From positions 948,898 to 1,012,897 of the forward strand of contig BDSI01000025.1 of the NCBI GenBank assembly GCA_003117195.1: DNA of 64,000 nucleotides. The letters run 5' to 3'. The notes under the pieces are model-generated. The model was not told the DNA's origin, ran no database searches, and saw nothing but the letters and a program-made list of their open reading frames with translations. The stretch is from Eudorina sp. 2006-703-Eu-15. Its lineage: Eukaryota; Chlorophyta; Chlorophyceae; Chlamydomonadales; Volvocaceae. Of this stretch, positions 45,276 to 56,805 are shown piece after piece. The first letter of the stretch is position 1, and each line of letters begins with the position of its first letter. Position numbers and translations under genes: made by a program.

Positions 45276-48200
45276 ATGGCAACGGTTACAGCTCTTGCAG
45301 GAGAGGCAGCAGGAGGGCCCCTTCTCAGCGCGCTTAATCCCAGTGATATCCACGTATTACTGGTGGACGACGAACGCCTGACACGCTTGGTTGTGGGCAA
45401 TTTGCTTCGAACTTGCAAATACAAAGGTGTGAGCGGGCTCGGAGGCTGACCAGTTGGTTGCCACACACGAATAGAACACCAACCACCCAAATTCAACTGC
45501 AGTGACGATTGCGGAGAGTGGTACTCAGGCTCTGGATGTATTGTCCAAGGCGGGCCCCGGAGCTTTCCAGCTTATTTTGACGGTACGCCGAACCCCTTGG
45601 TCCCTTGGTTCAGCCCGCCCGAAACACGCTGCAGACCGGCATCGTTGCGCAGTCATGATAACTATGACAAAGGCGAACTCCTAGCATGAGAATGCTCTTG
45701 CACGCGCACCCCATACGCTGCGCGCAGGACGTCATGATGCCGGACGTCAGTGGGCTGGAGTTGCTTCGTTTTGTGCGGAGCCATCAGCACCTGTACAACG
45801 TGCCCGTCATCAGTAAGTGGGCAACCCGCCGCTGGTGCCAGAACACTTTCAGGCGGGGTGGTGGCACTGGAGCTCTGGGCAGGACGCTGAGTGCCCTCGC
45901 CCCGCAACCGCGATGCGACTCCCCGGCCACTCCCGACGTGCGTTCCACGCCCCTCGCAAGGCCGGAGCACTGCCACTGCTTTGGGCGAGGGCGGCGATGC
46001 CTAATCGGCGATGCTGCTGCTGTTGCTCGTCTAGCGGGGGTCGCTTAGCGCTGGGGCCCGGGACCCCGAAGTTTTTCTCAGCGAGTGCAGGGGTCAACTC
46101 CACGGCCGGTTGACGCGGCCGGCAAACAGCACTACGTGGGGGGCGACTCCTCTACCGCACAATGCGGTGCGCGGCACACCGCCGCTCGTCTGCGGGGTCC
46201 GGTCGGGTCCTCCAGGTCACCAGGTGCCGGAGGGCAGGGCAGGGGCCGAGGGACCGCTGCTGCTACAGCAGCAGCAGCACCACCAGCAGGACGGTTCAGG
46301 CACGGCCGCATCTGGCGCCGCGGGGGCGGAAGGGCAGACAGGCAGGCAGACGGGCAGATGCGCGGCATGTGGGTCAGCAGAAGCTCACATCTCAGAACGA
46401 TACCCGACGAACTTATCGTGGCAGGAGGGTGTGGTATGATGTCCTCGGGTGCCGCGATTTTGCGGTGGAGCCCGAGCGGAGCCGTTCCCTCCCCATGGGT
46501 CCGCCGTACCCCGTCTCGACAGCTCAGCGCACCCAATCCCTCCCTTGGCGCCGCACACGCCTCCCCGCCCTGCGCTGTGTCGCTGGACTCCCAAAGCTAG
46601 TACTCGTGTAATCGTGTGCTTCGGGCAACCCCCGATGTGAAGCCCCTGCTCCTCCCCCTCCTCCTGCTCCCCCTCCCCCTCCCCCTCCTCCTCCTCCTCC
46701 TCCTCCTACCCCTCCGCCTCCCCCTCCGGCGCAGTGATGTCCGCCAGTGAGGCCCACGAGACCATGTGCGCCGCGCTGCTGGGGAGCGCGGACGAGTACC
46801 TGGTGCGGCGGGGGGGGGAGCGGGCTTCAGCTGCTGGGGGCAGCCAGCTGCGTACAGCCCGGCGGTCTCTGTGCTCACGACCTGCGCCGCAGCGGGATGT
46901 GTGTGTGTGTGTATAAGAGAACTGTGTGTGTGATGTGTGGCTAGGGTGGCCGTTGGATGTGTGCGCCAGGCCGAGCACACATCCAACGGCCACCCTAGTC
47001 ACACATCACACACACAGTCCTCTTATACACCCCGCCCCCGCGCCCCGTCCCCCTGGTGGAGGGGCCCCCGTCCTGGTGATACCACTGGGGTGCTGCTGCT
47101 GCTGCTGCTAATGTCGCTGCTGCTGCTGCTGCAGTCGCTGCTGCTGCTGCGGGGCCTCCTCCCCGCCTCCTTCCGATTTAGGCCCTGTAGGACCCCCGGC
47201 GGGCGTCTGTTTGAGCCCCGTTCGCAGCAAGCCCGCCTCCTCCTGTCGCCGCCTCTTCCTGTCGCCGCCTCTTCCTGTCGCCGCCTGTTGCGTCAGGTGA
47301 AGCCGGTGACCCGCAAGGAGGTGCAGAACATCTGGATGCACGTCATGAAGAGGTACCACAACTCCGCGTCCGCTGCGGCGGCGGCGGCGGCGCAGCCGGC
47401 ACCGGCGGCGGCAGCCGCGGCGGCGGCGGCACCTGAGGTGGGCGGCGGGGGGGCCTGGGTCGAAGTTGCCACATGCGGGCACCCACGGCACGGAGCAGCC
47501 TCGGGGCGGGGCATCTGGGTGCGGGCGACAGGGACGTGTGGCGGGCAGGGACCAGTAATACGTAATGACCCAGATGGCCCACATGACCCACATGACCCAG
47601 TGCGCATACGAGATGTGTATCCTAATCACATTCCCCCGGCAGGCCCCACTGGACGCCGCATCGGCGGCGGCGGCAGGCGGCGGCGCCGGGGCGGCGACGG
47701 CGATGGCGCTTGTGCCGCTGGCCAGCTCCGCGGCGACGGGGATGCCCGCCGGCGCCGCCGCGGCGGCCGGCGGCGGCGGCGGCGGCGCGGCGGCGGCCGG
47801 GGCACTGCCCCGGGGCCCGCTCTTGAGCCTGGGCTTCGGGGGCGCGCTGCCGCCCGGGGTGGCCCAGGACATGATGCGTGCGGCGGCGCTGGCGGCCAGC
47901 ACTTCGGCCGCGGGGCCCTCCTTCGGAACCGGGCCCGGCGCCGCAGCCGCCGCGCCGCACCCACTGCACATGGACACGGCGGCGGTAACCCCACCCGGAT
48001 CCGGACCTCACTCGGGTTCCGAGGCGCCGCTGTCCCCGTCAGCCCCGCACGGCCCACATCCGCATCCGCATGCCCAGCCGGCCCCGCAGCCGCAGGCGGG
48101 GTCGGCCGCGCCTGTCCCCGCCGCGGCGCCGGCCGGCAGCGGCGGCGGCGGCGCCTCCAAGGTGAACCTGCTCAAGTGGCTGCGTCGCTCCAACCGCGGA

Positions 48201-51200
48201 GTGCAGCCCAAAGAGAGCTTCTGGATCTTCTGCGAGGTGCTGCTGCTGCTGGAGAGCTGTCAGACGGAGGTGGCGGCGGCGGCGGCGGCGGCCGGGCCGC
48301 GGGCGTGCGGGCTGCGGCCCTCGAAGCTAGTGCTGTACAGCAACGGCCGCGTCGCCTTCGCGCCGCAGCCGTCGGCGTCGCTGTCCGCGGCGGCAGCCGC
48401 GGCGGCGGCGGCGGGAGGGGATGGCTCCGACGGGCGAAAGCGGCGGCGGCGCAACTCGGGGCAACAACAGCAGCAGCAGTTGCAGCAGCATATGCGCGGC
48501 GGCGGCGGCGGCAGCGGTGCGGCGGCGGCGGAGGAGCGTCAGGCAGCCGAGGAATCAGCCGGCGGCGCAGCGGAGGGAGGGCCAGTGCAGGGGAAGGTGG
48601 CGTGCCGGGATGCAGCACCGACCGCAGCGGCGGCGACGGCCGCGCCGGCGCCCACGGCCGAGGCGGGCCTCGGTGCGGGCGATGTAAGCGCCGCCGCAGC
48701 AGCGGCTGCGGTCGGGACGGCGCGCGACGGCGGTGCGACGGCGGAGGTGGCGGCGGCGGGGGCTGGGCCCGGGCCGGCGACCGCGGCGGCGGCGGGTGGC
48801 GGCGCCGCGTCGTCCGAGGACGACGAGGAGGCGCTGTACCGCAGCCCTGAGGAGGAGCAGGGCCACCCCGCCACCGCCGCCTCGGACATGTTCTCGCTGG
48901 GGCTGCTCTTCTTCGAGCTCTTCTTCGTGTGTGGGGGCAAGGAGCGGGCCGCGCTGCTGCGGGTGAGCGGGTCGGTCGATGGGTGGGTGGGTGGGCGAGA
49001 GGGGCGGGCGGGTGAGGGGACATGGCCAGGCGACGGTAACATGCGCTGTCTGTCTGCCGGCGCAAGGCCTGTGCAACCACCCATACGAGCCGTAGGCGTG
49101 TGGGATAGGGATCTAGGTATGTCTTTAGAACTAGTGTCCTGCACTCGCTCGGGGCCTGCCCCCGTGAGTACATCCCCATCTCAACATGTCCGCCATTGCC
49201 CTGTGTGCCGCCCGGCCCCCGCCCCGTGTCATTCAACATGTCCGCCATTGCCCTGTGTGCCCCCCGCCCCGTGTCATTCAACATGTGTACCACTGCCCTG
49301 TGTGCCCCCCGCCCCGTGTCATTCAACATGTGTACCACTGCCCTGTGTGCCCCCCGCCCCGTGTCTGAGCTGTTTCTTTATAACCCTTTCCTTATTTACC
49401 CCCGCGGCCGCCAGGACGCCCGGCAGCGGCAGCTCCCACCCGCCTTCAGCCAGCAGCAGCCCAAGGAGGCGGCCTTCGCGGTGGCGCTGCTGCACCCGCA
49501 GCCCTCCTGCCGGCCCACCCTGGAGGAGCTGCTGGGCAGCGCCATGTTCCGAGCCACCTGCGCCTCGCTGAGGCAGCGGCAGCAGCGAGGACTGACGGCG
49601 CACCACAGGCAACCGGCGGCGGCAGGCGGCGGCGGCGGCGCCAGCGGCGGGGACCACAGCCATCCCCACCACGGTAGCCACCCCCGGCGGACGAACCACA
49701 ACCGGCATACCACCGGTGGCGGCGCGGCCGCGGCCGCGGCGGCAGCGGCCGCACCGCACGTGAACAGCGGCAAGGCCGCGGTGGCGAAGCACCCGCTCGC
49801 GCATTTGCACCATCATCACCTCCACCACCAGTCGCCGCCGCCGCAGCAGCAACAGCAGCAGTACCAGCAGCAGCCTCCTGGCTTTCAAATGCACCGGCTG
49901 GCCAGCCGGACGGCCGCCGGCGCGGCCGCCGACGGTGCCCCGGCAGCGGCGGCACCGGCGCAGGAGGGCCTCAGCGACGCTGGGCCGGCGGCCCAACCCC
50001 ACGGCCCATCCCCGCCGGCCGCCCGCGGCTTGGGGCCGCACCACCCCCTCCACCTCCACCCCACCGCCGCCGCCGCCGGAGCAGCAGCAGCAGCAGCTGC
50101 CTCCCCCCTGACCGGCGGCGCGCACCTGCGAGTGGACGACGCGGTGCTGCTGGAGTTCCTGCAGATGCTGCGGAAGAGGAAGCTGGCGGAGCTGGCTCAG
50201 GTGGGAGCTGCGAGAAGCTGCCGGGGGGGGATTGCTAAGCTGGGTCTGAGGGCAGGGCTCTTAGGGGGCCCGGAGGGTCGGATTGGGCTGGAGGGTTGCG
50301 GCGGGGATGGGGTGGGGTGCGGCGGGATGGAGGGGACCGGGTGGGGGCTGGGTGCCCGGCTTGGGGCAATGCGGCAGGAGGGGTCGTGTGTACCGTGTGT
50401 CGCGAAGGGTACACACGCCCTTCGTGTAAACAGGGTGTGCGTTCGAGCACGCAGTCAGACTCACAGGCCATAACCCTCATTAGCCACTCGCTGTAACGGA
50501 ATTGTGCGCCTCGGCGGCCCCACTCTCCCCACTCTCCCTGTCGTTTGGTAATGTCCATCGATTTCCGATAACCCACCCTGTCCCTCCTTTCCTCCTCCAC
50601 CGTGGTCCCTCCTCCTTCGGTTGCGCCTCCCTCCCTGCCCCTCCCTCCCTGGCCCCTCCCTTTGCTCTGGCAGCAGCGCAGTTTGAAAATGTCTACCAAT
50701 TTCCTATATTCCTCCCTGCCCCTCCCTCCCTGCCCCTCCCTTTGGGGCTTTTCGACTGCCAGGTGGACGCCGACCTGGCGTTCCTGACCGCCGACGCTCA
50801 GACGGTGGAGCAGTACCTGCTGTACCTGCACCAGACCCGGAGCGTCAAGCGGCAGCGGGGCGGGGCCGCCGCCGGGTCCGGGTCCGGGCCCGGGCCCGGG
50901 ACGGGGACGTGCAGCGGCGCCGTAGGCGACGCGCCGGCCTGCGGCGCGGGCGCCAGCCCCTGCGGCGGCGGCGCCGCTGCCGCCGCCGCGTCCAGCATGC
51001 CGCCGCCGCCGCCGCCACAGTCACACTCCCGGCCGTCCGCCGGCGGCTGTGCGGCGGCGGCGGTCAGGAACGGCGGCGGCGACGGCGGCGGCCCCTTGGC
51101 CCTGCCTCACACCGCGGCCTGGTCCGAGCAGCACCAAGCGGCGCAGAGCAAGTGGTGCCGTATCGCCCAAAAGTACGAGCAACTGGAGCCCGTGTTCATG

Positions 51201-52685
51201 ACGCGCCGCGGGCCGCCGCCGGCGGCGGCGGCGGCGGCGGGTGCGCCGTCGTCGCCATCCGCGGGGGGCAGCCTCCCGGCCGCGTCGCCGCCCGACGCGG
51301 CCTGCCGCGGCGCCACTGACCCGCGGGTCCCCGCGGCGGTGTCGGCGGCGCGCCGCCACGCCGACGCCGGCGGCCTGCCCGAGCCGCTCGTCCGCTTCGC
51401 GGACGACCTCGCCGCCTTCGCCACCTTCACCTCCCTCACACCCGTCGCCAGCCTGCGGTACGGCGACCCGCCCACCGCCAGCTCCATGGTGGCGGGCGCC
51501 GCCTTCGACCGCGACGACGAGTTCTTCGCCGTGGCGGGTGTCAGCAAGCGCATCAAGATCTACGAGCGCGAGGCCGTGCTGCAGAGCAACATCGGCGCGC
51601 ACTACCCTGTGCTTGAGATCTCCTCGCGCTCGCGGCTGAGCTCCGTGACGTGGAGCAGCTACATCCGCGGCCATCTGGCATCGGCGGACTACGAGGGCGT
51701 CGTACAGCTGTGGGACGCCAACACCAACTCGGAGCTGATGCAGTTCGAGGAGCACCGGAAGCGCGTGTGGAGCATCGACTTCTCGCAGGCCGACCCCGCG
51801 CGGCTGCTCAGCGGCGGCGACGACGGCCTCGTGAAGCTGTGGTCGATCCAGCAGGAGACCTCCGCCGCCACCCTGGACCTGCGCGCCAACGTGTGCAGCG
51901 TGCACTTCAGCCCCACCTCGCCGCACGTCTTCGCCGCCGGCTGCGCCAACTACCGCATCTACCTGTACGACATCCGGCACACCGGCCGAGCGCTGCACGT
52001 GCTGCTCGGCCACTCGCGCGCGGTGTCGTACGTCCGGTTCCTGTCGCCGTCGCAGCTGGTGTCGGCCTCCACGGACAACACGCTGCGGCTCTGGCAGCTG
52101 GACCGACTGGACTCGGGCGGCCCGGCGGCGACAGGTGGCGCCGCCGCCGCCGCCGGCGGGGACCCCGCCGCGGCTGCGGCGGCGCCGTACTGCGCGCAGG
52201 TGTTCCGCGGCCACCAGAACGAGCGCAACTTTACGGGGCTGTCGGTCTCCCAGGACGGCTACATCTGCTGCGGCTCCGAAAACAACCGGGTGTTCTGCTA
52301 CTACCAGAGCCTGCCGATGCCGGTGGCGTCCTTTGACTTCGCGACGCCGGACGCCGCTGACGGGCACGGCGGTGGCGTCGGCGGCGGAATGGAGGCGGGC
52401 GGCGGGGCCGGCCAGCCGGGCTGCGGTGCAGGCGGGGCCGGCGGGGCCGCCGCGGGGTTTGGCGGCGGCGCTGGCGGGGTAGGTGCGGGCGGAGTGGACG
52501 GCGGCGGCGGCGGTGCGGGTGTCGCGGCGGCGGCGGCGGCGGCGGCGGGGGGTGGTGGCGGCGGCGGCCCCGTGTCCGGGTCCGGGACTGGACCCTTCGT
52601 GTCCAGCGTGTGTTGGAGCCGGCGGAGTAACTTGGTGCTGGCGGCCAACTCGGTGGGCCTTATCCGGCTCTTCACGCTGCAGTGA
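45276..52685 (+). CDS. SPA1: response-regulator receiver domain fused to SPA/COP1-type kinase-like, coiled-coil and WD40 module
   Basis: Eight exons, 45276-45426, 45503-45582, 45728-45812, 46735-46802, 47297-47437, 47643-48962, 49415-50200 and 50763-52685 (TGA), all join in frame to 1517 residues. Residues 25-147 form a receiver domain: HVLLVDDERLTRLVV with Asp31/Asp32, FQLILTDVMMPDVSG with phosphoacceptor Asp78, VPVIMMSAS, and YLVKPVTRKEVQNIWMHVMK with Lys130. The C-terminal part of the receiver resembles plant pseudo-response regulators. A long Ala/Gly/His/Gln-rich linker carries kinase-like pieces (KVNLLKWLRRSNRG, ALYRSPEEEQ, SDMFSLGLLFFELF, and LLHPQPSCRPTLEELLGS). A coiled coil follows near 856-905 (LLEFLQMLRKRKLAELAQVD). 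The WD40 propeller (about 1090-1517) matches SPA/COP1: VSKRIKIYE, YPVLEISSRSRLSSVTWSSY, SADYEGVVQLWDANTNSE, HRKRVWSIDFSQADP, LVSASTDNTLRLWQLD. There is no RING finger, so this is SPA rather than COP1. SPA proteins act with COP1 and CUL4-DDB1 to degrade light-signalling factors in the nucleus. Poly-Gly inserts interrupt the last blade. Confidence 0.88.
46620..46734. repeat. C/T-only low-complexity tract before receiver-SPA exon 4
   Basis: About 85 bp of almost pure pyrimidine with CTC and CCCCT units ends in the GCAG acceptor at 46734. It is an extreme polypyrimidine tract and a likely site of length polymorphism. Confidence 0.85.
46909..47030. repeat. near-perfect 56-bp inverted repeat (hairpin) in receiver-SPA intron 4
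   Basis: Left arm 46909-46964 and right arm 46975-47030 are reverse complements at 54 of 56 positions, around a 10-base loop (46965-46974). One of the two exceptions would be a G-U pair in RNA of the + strand. The arms contain GGCTAGGGTGGCCGTTGGAT on the left and ATCCAACGGCCACCCTAGTC on the right, so most of the stem is not simple repeat. The outer part contains GT/CA dinucleotides. It sits between exons 4 and 5, inside the receiver-coding part of the gene. A microRNA-like precursor or a MITE is possible. Confidence 0.93.
49183..49367. repeat. 45-bp tandem repeat in receiver-SPA intron 6
   Basis: Four copies of a 45-bp unit that contains TTCAACATGTGTACCACTGC and GCCCCCCGCCCCGTGTC follow each other; the first is longer by several C/G bases. 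The unit is a multiple of three and open in two forward frames, so frames appear to continue through it, but splice sites on both sides show that it is intronic. Confidence 0.92.
50660..50715 (+). repeat. dispersed repeat copy in receiver-SPA intron 7
   Basis: TTTGCTCTGGCAGCAGCGCA followed by GTTTGAAAATGTCTACCAAT and TTCCTATAT recurs inverted at 27276-27340. A shortened relative lies about 120 bp upstream in the same intron (50545-50572). Confidence 0.6.
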
Positions 52686-53178
52686 GCCGGCGCCTGCGGT
52701 GCCGGGCTGTTGTTGTTGGAGCCGGGGCGTTGGCGCCGGTGCCGCGACAGGGTCAAGGGGCGGTGGGGCCACGCGCGGGATGCAGAACCGGCCGCTTGAG
52801 CCGAGTACCGCGGAGAGCGAGGGGAGGGGAGGGTGAACAGGGAGAGGTGACAGGGGCGGGTGGACAGTCCATCCCACTAACGGGGGTCATCGGTTGGGTG
52901 CTCTTTTGCGAGGTAGCTGTCTTCCTTGACAAGTGGGAGGAGGGAGGGAGGGAGGTGACAGGGGAGGGCGAGCAGGGGAGGGGAGGGGCGCAACGCGAGT
53001 GGGCAGGCAACGGCGGACGGCGCTGACGGACTGCCAGCGCAAGGGAGAGGCGGCGGGGGGGGAGCTCCCTCCGGCTGGGCGACCTCACAGCTGTTTTGCG
53101 TCCGTGGGCTGCGCTCTGTCTCTCGGTCCGGGCGTGTGGATTGCATGATGCATGATGCTTTCAAAGAGTATATGAGTG

Positions 53179-53201
53179 TGTAAAAGTATATGAGTATGTA
53201 A
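53179..53201 (+). terminator. candidate TGTAA poly(A) signals for the receiver-SPA gene
   Basis: TGTAA occurs at 53179-53183 and 53197-53201, about 500 bp after the stop at 52685. The signals lie within a short AT-rich patch of duplicated GTATATGAGT. This is a normal 3' UTR length for these algae. Confidence 0.55.
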
Positions 53202-54135
53202 AGAAACTGTGTTCGTGTGATGTGTGCAAGAACAGTTGAGGGCAGGCTGGGTCACAGAGTCGATTCACAGGTTAAAGAGCGCTGCCGGTAGGCCGCGGAT
53301 TGGGTCGGGTCGGGTTGGCTTGGGCCAGGCCGGGTTCAGCAGGACGTTAACAGGACCGTTGGAGGGCCGTTGGGGGGGCGTTGCCCGTTGGCGTGGGTCG
53401 CTGATGCAGTTGGTGGTGGTGGCGGTGGTGTGTGTGTTTAGAAATGCAACCCGCCCGCCCGTGTGTGAAAGATAACTAAGCCGCGAGGAAAGAGGAGTCT
53501 GGCGCGGGCTGGTTGGTGGTTCTGGTGGTGCGGTGCTGTGTGTTGGTTGGTTCATATCCGCCGACCCGTGACCCGTGAGGCCGCTGCCTGGCACATTCGT
53601 TGACGGGAGGCGGGCTGCGCATCTGCACGCACGCGATTTTGCACAATTGGTACTTACTTCAAACACAAGTTTTGATTGAGCGCTATAAGTTTTTGCAGGA
53701 ACGGATGGGTACGGTGAAGGGAGACAACGAAACGAAATCCGAAACCCTAGACGGTTCCGCCCCCGGGCCCCCCGCCTCGCCGGCGCAGGTCGTCCTGTGG
53801 GCGTGTGGTCCTGTGCGCAGAGGGCGAGGGGTAACTGGGTTGCAACGCGATGCGATGAGATCAGGGGGGTCACGGTGGTGTGCGACTGCTTTTTGGGGGG
53901 GAGGCGCGGTGGTGGTGCAATGTCCTGGAGTCCACAGCTGAGATATGCCGTGTCGTACTTGTCGTACTTTGGTGGTCGCACATCGATGGAAGACGCGGGG
54001 CCCGCGGTGGGCAGTCGATGCGCCCTCGCCACCCGACCGACGCCCGACCGACGCCTCTCTTGTTCAGTTGTTCTGCTTCCCTCCCATTGCTTCTCCTCCC
54101 GTTCTCCCTCTGTCGATCTCTTCCTCACCCGCTTC

Positions 54136-54167
<32 letters not shown>

Positions 54168-54168
54168 T

Positions 54169-54206
<38 letters not shown>

Positions 54207-56805
54207 TCATCTCTTCATCCCAAGGTGTCTGGGTGGCGGATTATGCGACAAGGGGGGGCCCGCCGGGTGCCGCGTCTTAACCTAGGGAGGCGAGCGGGAC
54301 GGGGCGTTCAGACGAGCACGACACTCGCGCCAACCCCTGATATGGTTTTGGTTTGGTTCGGTTTGTGTGAGGCCTCGCACGAGGCGTGGGGAGGATCGGC
54401 TAGGCGGTGTCAGTTACTCAGAACGTACGGCATGTACGGCATACGGGGGACAAACGAATGGGCACGCGAGCGACGTCGCTCGCCCGCAACGATGGTCACA
54501 ACGATGGTCGCGATCTCACAAAAACAGCGGCGGCGGGCGCTGCGAAGCCGGCCGGCTCGCCTGCCGCCCTGCCCTGCCCTGCCTGTCTGAAGGCTGCTAG
54601 GCGCAAGACACGTCATAAAACACATTCGAGCGCCGTTATGTACGTCATCAATACGTCTTGGGATCACGTGCTCACATCATGCGGAAGTGTCCTGGGCCAG
54701 TACATACATGCCCGTATCGGTACGACAGTGTAGTACACGAGTATGACGTATATTCAGCAGACCCAGCGAACAGTCCCATCACCCCACTGCACCGCGCCGC
54801 CAAACCCGATCACCGGCGGCCCCTGCTGTCGGCCAGGACGGTCGCGGCCGCAGCTGCCCCCCCCTTCCTGGCGTGCATCGCTCCCGGCTGCCAGGACCCT
54901 CACCGCCGCCAACCCAACACACAACACGTCGTTTCATAACCAGCTTGACGATTTAGTAAGTCACCGGACGGGTTGCTCAGGTTTTCTGGCTTTGGGTCTT
55001 ATTAGCTCGTCGATAGCGCCCCTGCGGTCGCGCGTCGTGCACCAGTTATAGTTGGTTAACAGTTCGGTCCTCCTCCATGGCACTGCCTCATGCAGCTGCC
55101 CCACATGACGGTGGGGCCTACTGGGGCTTGCTCTGGTATACACCGATGATCCCGTTGGGGTCCGCTGTAACATTCATTCATTCATGACGCACTTTCGCAG
55201 GAACAGGGAATCTCTGTCGCGCGCTGTACGATGAGCTAGTAGTCATCATAGCCCGGTTTTTGCCCGGTGATGGCTACTTGGCCAGCAGGTGTGTACCCTA
55301 TGTCGTCAAGCAGCGAGGCAAAATGTTGGGATGACCTCCGGCAGTACCCACCAACGTGTGGGGAACATGTTCAAATCCCGGGAGCGCTTGGTGTCAGATG
55401 GCATGGCGTTTTGGGTTACTGGTCTGAATTCAAGGTTGTTACATCATCGCCAACAGATGAGTTATTCGTGTGCAACGAAGCCGCGAAGGTTGGAGAGGCC
55501 TGGCCCCAGGCGGCAGGAAAGGTCAGAGGGGAGGATGGAGTAGATGGAGGGGAGGTCTTCCCAAGGGGGAGGTTACCTAACCCACATCATAACCCTCCAT
55601 CCCCCTCATCCCCCGTTGCGCTGTGTTACCCCCATTCTCTCTCCATGCTTGCGGCCGCCCGTCGATTCCTGCATTTTGGTATGCATTGGCTTGTCGCTGC
55701 TGCAACGGCGCGCCTTATCACCCGTTCCCTCGGCTTCCCCTGGGCATTGACATGGCCTTTGCGCAATAACTGCGGCACGGCGTCCATTCCATATCTTGCA
55801 GGTCCGTACGGCAATCCCGGGTCAGTATGGGTCGAGTCCCCCAGTCCCGCAGCGCACTTGGCCTGTTGTTGCACATGGCGGCAGCGCGATCGCGCACTCG
55901 CGCTGCTGCTGCGTATTGTATCTGCGGGGGCGGAGGATGTTCTAAGCGAGTCAGGTACCGGCATACAGCAAAGCGAGTGAGGTACCGGTCTTCCGGTGTT
56001 CCTGTCGTTCTTCGGTTACCGTTGGGAGTTCTCGAGTTCAAGCAGTCCGTCCCTCACGACTCTCTTGAACGATGCCGCACAATAATATAAAAGAAGCAGG
56101 TCCCAAACTTCAGATACTTTATGGCCAGTCGCTGCAGGATGATTGCGTACCGAAGAAAAGCCCCGCAACTTCGTCCTGATGATCCATTTCCTTTGCTTAT
56201 CTTGTTTTGGTTGGCACCCTTTGGTAGAACTGACTTGGCGGAAGCCAACATACTCAACCCATGTTACTCTTGATCTTGCTTAGGTTCTGGATACTGACCT
56301 CTTCCCAATTGGTGTCCACTTCATCTACATTTCGATTTCTTTTTGTCCTGGATGGAAAATGGTGGCCAGCACAACCGTCGCAAGCATGTAAGGTGTCGAC
56401 CCAGCGAACTCGCCCATAACTTTCAGAACATTTGATGTGCGCGTTAAACACTCCTCCTTGCGCACTCTAGTCTATATCACTTCTTTGCGGCTTGCCTGTC
56501 GCCTCCTACCCAACATTCTTGCCGTCATGACAGCCCCGCCGGCCGCAGCACATGTTGCAGGGAACCTATAGCTAACACTAGTAGTGAGTGGAAAGTCGCT
56601 AGTCTGCGGAGATGGTGGGGCGGCTGCGGCTAGGCGAGGTTGCTGATGTGCAGCACGCTTGGCACTGCCGCGGAGCGAACGAGCAGAACGCAGCATACCA
56701 GTATTCCTAGTGCAGACGGCGCAAGGCACAAGGAGATTGGCCGTGATGAATACCGCAACAGTTGGCTGCGCCCGGAGGCCCGAGGCGCAGCCCACAGGCT
56801 GGGCC

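Noticed and set aside
46937..48850. 637-codon frame rich in Arg and Gly overlapping the receiver-SPA gene
   Set aside because: It is a shifted reading of exon 6. The correct frame carries kinase-like and WD40 family sequence.
48172..49338. 388-codon antisense frame opposite receiver-SPA exon 6, and the 618-codon antisense frame at 51021-52877
   Set aside because: Both mirror GC-rich Ala/Gly codons of the sense gene and show no domain pattern.
55267..55980. 237-codon plus-strand frame
   Set aside because: No recognisable domain or splice context, and its second half is typical of intron or spacer sequence. Kept only as a remote possibility.
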